In this document: piece after piece, positions 17,655 to 25,342 of the stretch
How the letters are laid out: each line of letters opens with the position of its first letter
Position numbering within the stretch: position 1 is the stretch's first letter
Assembly (NCBI RefSeq): GCF_022568795.1
Contig: NZ_JAKZHU010000001.1
Coordinates: forward strand, 2,356,001-2,420,000
Length of the DNA stretch: 64,000 nucleotides
From: Arsenicicoccus dermatophilus
Lineage (GTDB): Bacteria; Actinomycetota; Actinomycetes; Actinomycetales; Dermatophilaceae
Direction of reading: 5' to 3'
Made by a program: the position numbers and the translations under genes
Notes under the pieces: model-generated
The model's database searches: none
The model's input: the letters and a program-made list of their open reading frames with translations, nothing else
What the model was told of the DNA's origin: nothing

Positions 17655-20600
17655 ATGTTCCGCAAGGTCCTGGTCGCCAACCGCGGCGAGATCGCCGTCC
17701 GCGCCTTCCGCGCCGCCACCGAGCTCGGTGCCACCACCGTCGCGGTGTTCCCCTACGAGGACCGCAACGCGGAGTACCGGCTCAAGGCCGACGAGTCCTA
17801 CCAGATCGGCGAGCAGGGCCACCCGGTCCGCGCCTACCTCGACGTGGCGGGGATGGTCCACGCCGCCCAGGAGGCGGGGGCCGACGCGATCTACCCCGGC
17901 TACGGCTTCCTCTCGGAGAACCCCGACCTCGCCCAGCGGTGCGAGGAGGAGGGCATCACCTTCGTGGGGCCGCCGCACACCGTGCTGGAGCTGACCGGCA
18001 ACAAGGCCCGTGCCATCCAGGCCGCCCAGGAGGCGGGCCTGCCCACCCTCAAGGACTCCGAGCCGAGCGCGGACGTCGACGAGCTGCTGCGCGCCGCGGA
18101 GGGATTCACCTATCCGCTCTTCGTCAAGGCGGTCTCCGGCGGCGGCGGACGCGGGATGCGACGGGTCGCCGAGCCCGCGCTGCTGCGCGCCGCGATCGAG
18201 GAGGCGCAGCGCGAGGCCGCGAGCGCCTTCGGCGACGACCGCATGTACCTCGAGGAGGCCGTGGTCGACCCGCGGCACATCGAGGTGCAGGTCCTGGCCG
18301 ACGGCACCGGCGAGGTCGTCCACCTCTTCGAGCGGGACTGCTCGGTGCAGCGCCGCCACCAGAAGGTCGTCGAGATCGCCCCGGCGCCTGACCTGGACCC
18401 GGCGCTGCGGGAGCGGATGTGCGCCGACGCGGTGCGCTTCGCCCGGCACATCGGCTACGTCAACGCCGGCACCGTGGAGTTCCTGCTCGGCCCGGACGGG
18501 CGGCACGTCTTCATCGAGATGAACCCGCGCATCCAGGTCGAGCACACCGTGACCGAGGAGGTCACCGACGTCGACCTGGTGAGCGCCCAGCTGCGCATCG
18601 CCGCGGGCGAGACCCTGGCCGACCTGGGCCTGACGCAGGACGCGATCCGGCTGCGCGGTGCCGCGCTGCAGTGCCGGATCACCACCGAGGACCCGGCCAA
18701 CGGCTTCCGCCCCGACACCGGCCGGATCATGGTCTACCGCTCCCCCGGCGGCGCGGGCGTGCGCCTGGACGGCGGCACGGTCTTCGACGGCGCCGAGGTG
18801 GGTGCTCACTTCGACTCGATGCTCGTCAAGCTCACCTGCCGCGGGCGAGACTTCGCGACGGCGGTGCGCCGGACCCAACGAGCGTTGCAGGAGTTCCGGA
18901 TCCGCGGGATCTCCACCAACATCGCCTTCCTCGAGCAGCTCGTCGGCGACCCGCAGTTCATCGCCGGGCACGTGACCACGAGCTTCATCGACGAGCGGCC
19001 CGAGCTGCTGCAGGGGCGCATCCCCGCCGACCGCGGCACCAAGCTGCTCACCTACCTCGCCGAGGTCACCGTCAACCAGCCCCACGGCCCGCAGCGCACC
19101 CAGCGCTCGGCCCGGGACAAGCTGCCCGTCCTGGACCCGCAGGTATGGCGCCAGGCCCCGCCCGCGGGCTCCCGCCAGAGGCTCCTGGACCTCGGCCCGG
19201 CGGGCTGGGCCCGGGCACTGCGCGAGCAGACCCGGGTGGCCGTCACCGACACGACCTTCCGTGACGCCCACCAGTCCCTGCTCGCCACCCGGGTGCGGAC
19301 CCGCGACATGCTGCACGTCGCGCCCTACGTCGCCCGCATGCTCCCCGGCCTGCTCTCGGTCGAGGCCTGGGGCGGCGCGACCTACGACGTAGCGCTGCGC
19401 TTCCTGCACGAGGACCCCTGGGAGCGGCTGGCGCTGCTGCACGAGGCCCTGCCCAACCTCCCGATCCAGATGCTCCTGCGGGGGCGCAACACGGTCGGGT
19501 ATACGCCCTACCCCCTGGCCGTCACCGAGGCCTTCGTGGCCGAGGCCGCCCGCACCGGCGTCGACCTCTTCCGGGTCTTCGACGCGCTCAACGACGTGTC
19601 GCAGATGCGGCCCGCGATCGAGGCGGTGCTCGCGACCGACCACGCCGTCGCCGAGGCGGCGCTGTGCTACACGGGCAACATGCTCGACCCCGGCGAGCGG
19701 ACGTACACGCTGGACTACTACCTGCGGCTCGCCGAGCAGCTCGTCGACGCGGGCGCCCACGTGCTCGCGATCAAGGACATGGCCGGTCTGCTGCGCGCCC
19801 CCGCGGCCGCGCGCCTGGTCACCGAGCTGCGCCGGTCCTTCGACCTGCCGGTGCACCTGCACACCCACGACACCGCGGGCGGCCAGCTCGCGACGCTGCT
19901 CGCCGCGATCGGCGCCGGCGTCGACGCGGTCGACGTCGCCAGCGCCGCCATGTCCGGGACCACCTCCCAGGTCTCCATGTCCGCCCTGGTCGCCGCCACC
20001 GACGGCACCGAGCGGGCCACCGGCCTGGACCTCGACGCGGTCTGCGACCTGGAGCCCTACTGGGAGGCCATCCGCCGGCTCTACGCCCCCTTCGAGTCCG
20101 GGCTGCCCGGTCCCACCGGGCGCGTCTACCACCACGAGATCCCCGGCGGCCAGCTGTCCAACCTGCGCCAGCAGGCGATCGCGCTCGGGCTGGGCGACCG
20201 CTTCGAGGAGATCGAGGACATGTATGCCGCGGCCAACCGGATCCTCGGCAACATCGTCAAGGTGACCCCCTCGTCCAAGGTCGTGGGTGACCTGGCGCTG
20301 GCGCTGGTGGGCGCCGGCGCAGATCCTGCTGCGTTCGAGCAGGACCCGCAGCGCTTCGACATCCCCGACTCGGTGATCGGCTTCCTCGCCGGTGACCTCG
20401 GCACCCCGCCCGCCGGCTGGCCCGAGCCCTTCCGGACCAAGGCGCTGGCGGGCCGGCATGCCCGCCCGGTCGTCACCGAGCTCTCCGCGGACGACGAGCA
20501 GGCGCTGCGGACCGAGCCGCGGCGCACCCTGAACCGGCTGCTGTTCCCCGGGCCGACCGCGGACCTGGAGCGGGCGCTGGAGACCTACTCCGACCTGTCC

Positions 20601-21041
20601 GTGCTCAGCACCCGCGAGTTCCTGCACGGCATGGCGGTCGGCGAGGAGCACGAGGTCCCGCTGGAGCGGGGCAAGACGCTGCTCCTGGGGCTGACCGCCA
20701 TCGGCGAGCCCGACGCCCGCGGCATGCGCAACGTCCTGTGCACCATCAACGGCCAGCTGCGCACCATCTCGGTCCGCGACGAGTCGGTGACCTCGGCGGT
20801 GGCCACCGCCGAGCGGGCCGACGCGGGCGTCCCGGGCCAGGTGGCGGCGCCCTTCGCCGGGGTGGTGACGCTCGCGGTCGCGGTCGGGGACGAGGTCACG
20901 GCGGGCACCCAGGTCGCCACCATCGAGGCCATGAAGATGGAGGCCGCGATCACCACCCCCGTGGCTGGAACGATCCAGCGCGTGGCCATCGGTCCGACGC
21001 AAGCCGTCGAGGGAGGCGACCTCCTCGTCGTGGTGGCCTGA
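17655..21041 (+). CDS. pyc: pyruvate carboxylase
   Basis: 1128 aa, full length. Order: biotin carboxylase domain (residues about 1-450; VANRGEIAVRAFRAA, GGGGRGM, EMNPRIQVEHTVTEE), carboxyltransferase domain (TTFRDAHQSLLATRVRT, IKDMAGLLRAPAA, HTHDTAG), and a C-terminal biotinyl domain with the lysine of EAMKMEA. It makes oxaloacetate from pyruvate, bicarbonate and ATP for anaplerosis. The start at 17655 follows GAAGGAGA. Transcription may come from its own promoter or read through from the B12-controlled exporter. Confidence 0.98.
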   Translation: MFRKVLVANRGEIAVRAFRAATELGATTVAVFPYEDRNAEYRLKADESYQIGEQGHPVRAYLDVAGMVHAAQEAGADAIYPGYGFLSENPDLAQRCEEEGITFVGPPHTVLELTGNKARAIQAAQEAGLPTLKDSEPSADVDELLRAAEGFTYPLFVKAVSGGGGRGMRRVAEPALLRAAIEEAQREAASAFGDDRMYLEEAVVDPRHIEVQVLADGTGEVVHLFERDCSVQRRHQKVVEIAPAPDLDPALRERMCADAVRFARHIGYVNAGTVEFLLGPDGRHVFIEMNPRIQVEHTVTEEVTDVDLVSAQLRIAAGETLADLGLTQDAIRLRGAALQCRITTEDPANGFRPDTGRIMVYRSPGGAGVRLDGGTVFDGAEVGAHFDSMLVKLTCRGRDFATAVRRTQRALQEFRIRGISTNIAFLEQLVGDPQFIAGHVTTSFIDERPELLQGRIPADRGTKLLTYLAEVTVNQPHGPQRTQRSARDKLPVLDPQVWRQAPPAGSRQRLLDLGPAGWARALREQTRVAVTDTTFRDAHQSLLATRVRTRDMLHVAPYVARMLPGLLSVEAWGGATYDVALRFLHEDPWERLALLHEALPNLPIQMLLRGRNTVGYTPYPLAVTEAFVAEAARTGVDLFRVFDALNDVSQMRPAIEAVLATDHAVAEAALCYTGNMLDPGERTYTLDYYLRLAEQLVDAGAHVLAIKDMAGLLRAPAAARLVTELRRSFDLPVHLHTHDTAGGQLATLLAAIGAGVDAVDVASAAMSGTTSQVSMSALVAATDGTERATGLDLDAVCDLEPYWEAIRRLYAPFESGLPGPTGRVYHHEIPGGQLSNLRQQAIALGLGDRFEEIEDMYAAANRILGNIVKVTPSSKVVGDLALALVGAGADPAAFEQDPQRFDIPDSVIGFLAGDLGTPPAGWPEPFRTKALAGRHARPVVTELSADDEQALRTEPRRTLNRLLFPGPTADLERALETYSDLSVLSTREFLHGMAVGEEHEVPLERGKTLLLGLTAIGEPDARGMRNVLCTINGQLRTISVRDESVTSAVATAERADAGVPGQVAAPFAGVVTLAVAVGDEVTAGTQVATIEAMKMEAAITTPVAGTIQRVAIGPTQAVEGGDLLVVVA

Positions 21042-21061
21042 CCTCGTGGTGCAATGACCGC

Positions 21062-22318
21062 GTGGACACGCACGGGATCCAGGACGCCCTCGTCGAGCGC
21101 TTTCTTCGCTACTCCGCCGTCACCAGCCAGGGCGACGCCGCCGCGGTAGTCGTGCCGTCGACGCCCGGGCAGCGCGAGCTGGCCGAGCTCCTGCGCGACG
21201 AGCTGGTGGCGATGGGCGCCGCGGACGTCCACCTGTCCGACACCGCGGTCCTGACCGCCCGGATCCCCTCGACCCTGCCCGACGGCCACCCGCCGGTGCC
21301 CGCCGTGGGCTTCTGCGCCCACCTGGACACCGTCGACGTCGACCTCTGCCCCGAGGTGCACGCACGCGTCGTCGAGCACGACGGCGGCGACGTGTGCCTA
21401 GACCGGCGGTGGGACCGCTGGATCCGCGTCGCCGAGCACCCCGAGCTGGCGCGGTATGCCGGCGACCGGCTCCTCGTCACCGACGGCACCAGCGTCCTGG
21501 GCGCCGACGACAAGGCCGCCATCAGCGTGCTCATGGAGGCCGCGGCGGGGCTGCTGGACGCGGGCGCCGACGAGGTGCACGGCGACGTCCACCTGGCCTT
21601 CGTCCCCGACGAGGAGATCGGGCTGCGCGGCGTGCGCACCCTCGACCTCGACCGCTTCCCGGTGCGTCACGCCTGGACCATCGACTGCTGCGAGCTCGGC
21701 GAGCTGGTGACCGAGACCTTCAACGCGGCGACCGCGACGATCCGCGTCGAGGGGGTCACCGCCCACCCGATGGCCGCGAAGGGGGTGCTGGTCAACCCGA
21801 TCCTGGTCGCCACCGACGTGATCGACCGGCTCGACCGCGCCCAGACCCCTGAGCGCACCGAGGGGCGGGAGGGCTACCTGTGGGTCGACGGGATCACCGG
21901 CGGCCAGGCCGAGGCGGTCCTCACCGTGAGCATCCGCGACCACGACCGGGCGCGGTTCGCCGCCCGCAAGACCGAGCTGCGCGACGCCGTCGAGGCCGTG
22001 CGCGCGATGCACCCGCGGGCCGTGATCGAGCTGGCCGTCGAGGACGTCTACGGCAACATCGCCGACTCCCTGGCCCCGGACGACCCGGCGGTGGCGCACC
22101 TGCTGCGGGCGATGGGCGGCCTCGGGATCGAGCCGCTCCCCCTCCCGATGCGCGGCGGGACCGACGGGTCCTGGCTGTCCCGGCAGGGCATCCCGACGCC
22201 GAACTTCTTCACCGGCGCGCACAACTTCCACAGCACGGCGGAGTTCCTGCCGCTGTCGTCGTTCGAGCGCAGCCATGCCCTGGTCCGCCAGCTCGTGCGG
22301 GTCACCGCCGGGGCCTGA
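21062..22318 (+). CDS. pepT: peptidase T (tripeptide aminopeptidase, M20 family)
   Basis: 418 aa from the GTG at 21062, 20 bp after pyc. Di-zinc M20 motifs are visible: CAHLDTVD (His, Asp), LGADDKAAI (bridging Asp), VPDEEIG (catalytic and metal Glu), IDCCELG (Asp) and GAHNFHS (His near the C-terminus). The ATG at 21054 is in another frame. The enzyme removes N-terminal residues from tripeptides in the cytosol. Length is normal. Confidence 0.93.
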   Translation: MDTHGIQDALVERFLRYSAVTSQGDAAAVVVPSTPGQRELAELLRDELVAMGAADVHLSDTAVLTARIPSTLPDGHPPVPAVGFCAHLDTVDVDLCPEVHARVVEHDGGDVCLDRRWDRWIRVAEHPELARYAGDRLLVTDGTSVLGADDKAAISVLMEAAAGLLDAGADEVHGDVHLAFVPDEEIGLRGVRTLDLDRFPVRHAWTIDCCELGELVTETFNAATATIRVEGVTAHPMAAKGVLVNPILVATDVIDRLDRAQTPERTEGREGYLWVDGITGGQAEAVLTVSIRDHDRARFAARKTELRDAVEAVRAMHPRAVIELAVEDVYGNIADSLAPDDPAVAHLLRAMGGLGIEPLPLPMRGGTDGSWLSRQGIPTPNFFTGAHNFHSTAEFLPLSSFERSHALVRQLVRVTAGA

Positions 22319-22559
22319 GCGGCCGCGTCGCCCCGGCATACCGCCCGCCGGACGGGGCGTCCCTCGTCCGTCTGGCCTGGGCGCCCCGCCTCCCGCTCTG
22401 CACCCGTCTCGCGTCGCGGCGTCCGGCTCCGGCCGGAGGCCGCGACGAACGCACCGGACCGGCGAGCCCGCCCACGTTACCTTGCTGGTGGCCCCGCGGT
22501 GCGGGGTCACGGTCGCCGGGCCCGGCATGACTTACCACCCCTGTCTCTTCCATGATCCG
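22319..22559. other. intergenic sequence downstream of pepT
   Basis: About 240 bases up to the probable edge of the IS110-family element. No gene or clear terminator is visible. Confidence 0.35.
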
Positions 22560-23943
22560 GGGGGGGTGTTGTCACCGGGCCTGGTGGCGTCGGTCTGACC
22601 GCTGATAGGGACACGGCCCAAGATGAGGTCTCTTCGTAACGTGGGTGCCGGCAGCTGACGCTTCACCACAGCCTGGCGACCGGTCCTGCGATGCAAGGAT
22701 GGTCACCGTCATGAGCGAGGACATCGGCTACGACATCTGGTGCGGGCTGGACGTTGGCAAGCAAGACCACCACGCCTGCGCCCTGGACTGCGCGGGCAAC
22801 AAGGTCTTCGACAAGGCCCTACCCCAGGACCAGGCACGGCTGGAAGAACTCTTCACGACCTTGACCGCCCGGGGTCGGGTCCTGGTGATCGTTGACCAGC
22901 CCAACACCATCGGCGCCCTGCCGATCGCAGTGGCCCGCTCGATGGGGATCGCGGTCGCGTACCTGCCTGGGCTGGCGATGCGCCGCATCGCCGACCTGCA
23001 CCCGGGCAACGCCAAGACCGACGCCCGCGATGCGTTCATCATCGCCGACGCTGCCCGCACCATGCCCCACACCCTGCGCCGCGTGGACGTCGGCGAAGAG
23101 GCCCTGGCCGAGCTGAAGGTCCTGGTCGGCTTCGACGACGACCTCGCCGCCGAAGCCACCCGCCTCAGCAACCGGATCCGTGGCCTGCTCACCCAGTTCC
23201 ACCCCGCCCTCGAACGAGTCCTCGGACCCAAGATCGCCACCAAGGCCGGCCTGGCCGTCCTGGAACACCTCGGCGGCCCGCAAGGCATCACCCGCGCCGG
23301 GCGCGCACGCCTGGCACGCGTCATCACCAAGGCCAACCCCCGTGGCGCGGGCGAGCTCACCGACGCGATCATGGCGGCCCTGTCCGAGCAGACCGTGGTC
23401 GTGGCCGGCACCACCGCCGGTGAGCAGGTCCTGCCACACCTGGCCGCGACGCTGCGCACAACCCTGGCCCAACGAGCCGATCTGGCCACCCAGGTCGAGA
23501 AAGTCCTCGATGCCCACCCTCTTGCCGAGGTCCTGACCTCGATGCCCGGCGTCGGAGTCAGGACAGCAGCCCGGATCCTGCTCGACGTCGGTGACAGCTC
23601 GGCCTTCCCCACCGCCGGACACCTCGCCGCGTACGCCGGCCTGGCCCCCGTCACGCGACGCTCCGGCACCAGCATCCGCAGGGAGCACCCCTCCAGGTCA
23701 GGCAACAAGCACCTCAAGAGAGCCTTGTTCCTATCCGCGTTTGCGGCCCTGCGCTTCGACCCCGTCAGCCGCGCCTACTACGACCGCAAACGCGCCCAAG
23801 GCAAGAAGCACAACGCCGCACTCATCTGCCTCGCCCGACGACGCTGCGACGTCCTGCACGCCATGCTCCGCAACCACGAGACCTACCGCGCCCCAGCGCC
23901 CGCACCCACGCCCCTCACCGCTTGACGAAGAACATAGGGACAC
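22560..23943 (+). mobile_element. IS110-family insertion sequence
   Basis: The intact transposase is flanked by short ends. A direct repeat ATAGGGACAC occurs at 22605-22614 and 23934-23943. Short matching inverted ends are also present (GGGGGGTGT near 22561 and ACACCCCCC at 23940-23948). IS110 elements have weak or no terminal inverted repeats, so the boundaries are approximate. The left non-coding end (22560-22710) is where IS110-group elements encode their bridge RNA. The element sits between pepT and the terminator of the DUF2207 gene. Confidence 0.8.
22711..23925 (+). CDS. IS110-family transposase (DEDD RuvC-like recombinase)
   Basis: About 404 aa. The N-terminal RuvC-like DEDD domain shows GLDVGKQDHHACAL (first Asp), a NAKTDARDAFIIADAARTMP block with two Asp, and VIVDQPNTIG. 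The C-terminal transposase_20 domain has TSMPGVGVRTAARIL, AYAGLAPVTRRSGTS and the catalytic Ser region (GNKHLKRALFLSAFA). No frameshift is seen, so it is likely active. The start at 22711 (MSEDIGYDIW) fits family N-termini; an ATG at 22699 is possible. Confidence 0.93.
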   Translation: MSEDIGYDIWCGLDVGKQDHHACALDCAGNKVFDKALPQDQARLEELFTTLTARGRVLVIVDQPNTIGALPIAVARSMGIAVAYLPGLAMRRIADLHPGNAKTDARDAFIIADAARTMPHTLRRVDVGEEALAELKVLVGFDDDLAAEATRLSNRIRGLLTQFHPALERVLGPKIATKAGLAVLEHLGGPQGITRAGRARLARVITKANPRGAGELTDAIMAALSEQTVVVAGTTAGEQVLPHLAATLRTTLAQRADLATQVEKVLDAHPLAEVLTSMPGVGVRTAARILLDVGDSSAFPTAGHLAAYAGLAPVTRRSGTSIRREHPSRSGNKHLKRALFLSAFAALRFDPVSRAYYDRKRAQGKKHNAALICLARRRCDVLHAMLRNHETYRAPAPAPTPLTA

Positions 23944-23973
23944 CCCCCGCCCCCCGGCCCGGGGGGCGGGGGG
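23943..23973 (-). terminator. G+C-only hairpin terminator of the DUF2207 operon
   Basis: Perfect 13-bp inverted repeat of C6-G-C6 and G6-C-G6 with a 5-nt loop, 10 bp past the minus-strand stop at 23984. Confidence 0.6.
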
Positions 23974-23983
23974 CGGGCCGACC

Positions 23984-25237
23984 TCACAGGTCGCAGCCGT
24001 CCAGGTCGCAACCGTCCAGACCGTCCACGAGGTCCGCCGACGACGCCACGAAGTCGCCCACCCCCGAGGCCAGCTCGCCCAGCCCGTTGGACAGCGTCTC
24101 GACCAGGTCGCCGTCGACGAGGTCACCGAGCCCCGCACCCACGTCGACCAGCCCCGGCCCGTCGAAGGCGTCGACCACGCGGACCACGTCAATCCCCAGG
24201 TGGGCGACGTCCGCGAGCAGGTCGACGCCCTGGATCCAGTCCAGGTCGAAGGCCACGTCGGCGACCCCGGCCAGGTGGGCCCGGGCCGCGACCTCGCCGA
24301 AGATCCGCGACCACCGGTCGGCGCAGCCGAAGACGATGGCATAGGGCAGGTAGCGGCTGAAGACGTCGCGCGCCTCCTCGAAGCGGATCTGGTCGGCCTC
24401 GGCGGTCGTGAGGTACTCCCGGAAGCCCAGCGTCTGCACCCGCACCGCGGTGCCCTCGGCCGTGCGCGGGGTCCGCCCCCGCCCGCCCCGCACCAGCAGC
24501 AGCCCCGAGACCAGCAGGCCGAGACCCGGCAGCAGCTCGAGCGGCCCGTAGCGCCGGTGGGTGACCAGGTCGACCGCGAGCAGCCCCAGCAGCGCCAGAC
24601 CGGCGAGCAGGATCGGCCAGCCGAGACAGCCGAGCCGCCGGTTGCGCAGCTGCGGGTGGTCGACGTACCACCCGTGGTCCACCACCTCGCGGTAGAGCCC
24701 GATCTGGGCCTTGCGCAAGGTCATCCCGAAGCTCCCCCGCAGCGCCGAGAGCCGCACCCGGTCACCGCCGGCGAAGAGCTCGCCCAGCAGCTCGGCCTCG
24801 AAGGGCCGCAGCCCGTCGCGCACCTCCCGGTGCCGCTCCAGCTCCCAGTCGACGGCGCGCGAGGGCCCGTCGGGATCCTCGGCCCGGGTCGAGCCGTCCC
24901 CGGGCACCGCGGTGAGCGTGAGGTGGCCCCGCACCGCGAGGTCGATGATGGTCGCGCTGAGGTCGACCTGGTCGGCGCGTCCGTCGACGACCGTGCCCGC
25001 GATCCCGGGGGTCACCCCGTCCGGGGGCGTGAACCGCACCGCCACCGTCCCGGTCCACTCCCCCGTGCCTCCCAGACGACGGGTGCGTATGCCGGTGCCC
25101 GGTGCGGGCCTCTCCCCGGGCGTCACCCCGACGTACATCTCGTCGCGGCGTCGCCGCCGGAACCACCACAGCACCCCCGCCACCAGCAGCACCGGCAGCA
25201 CGCCGAGCACCACGAAACCCAGATCCGTCCTCGCCAT
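23984..25237 (-). CDS. DUF2207-like membrane protein lacking the N-terminal ectodomain
   Basis: 417 aa. It begins with a membrane segment (LGFVVLGVLPVLLVAGVLWWF) and then matches the cytosolic and C-terminal part of the upstream DUF2207 gene: DEMYVGVTPGERPAPG, AVRFTPPDGVTPGIAGTVVD, IDLAVRGHL, then two membrane segments, and GFREYLTTAEADQIRFEEA...FSRYLPYAIVFG. The extracellular domain is absent. The end carries a GCDLDGCDL repeat. It is a tandem duplicate that has lost the front. A GGGGGA ribosome-binding site supports the start. Confidence 0.8.
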   Translation of the reverse strand: MARTDLGFVVLGVLPVLLVAGVLWWFRRRRRDEMYVGVTPGERPAPGTGIRTRRLGGTGEWTGTVAVRFTPPDGVTPGIAGTVVDGRADQVDLSATIIDLAVRGHLTLTAVPGDGSTRAEDPDGPSRAVDWELERHREVRDGLRPFEAELLGELFAGGDRVRLSALRGSFGMTLRKAQIGLYREVVDHGWYVDHPQLRNRRLGCLGWPILLAGLALLGLLAVDLVTHRRYGPLELLPGLGLLVSGLLLVRGGRGRTPRTAEGTAVRVQTLGFREYLTTAEADQIRFEEARDVFSRYLPYAIVFGCADRWSRIFGEVAARAHLAGVADVAFDLDWIQGVDLLADVAHLGIDVVRVVDAFDGPGLVDVGAGLGDLVDGDLVETLSNGLGELASGVGDFVASSADLVDGLDGCDLDGCDL

Positions 25238-25342
25238 CGTGTCCCCCTGGACCTTCCCCCGGTGGGTCGGACCGCCCGGCGCACGGCGCCCGGGCGGCCC
25301 GACCCATGTCGATCTCCACGCGTCCCCCGACGCGTCCTGTCG

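Noticed and set aside
17508-21002. 1164-codon minus-strand ORF
   Set aside because: Antisense shadow of pyruvate carboxylase, caused by G+C-rich third positions.
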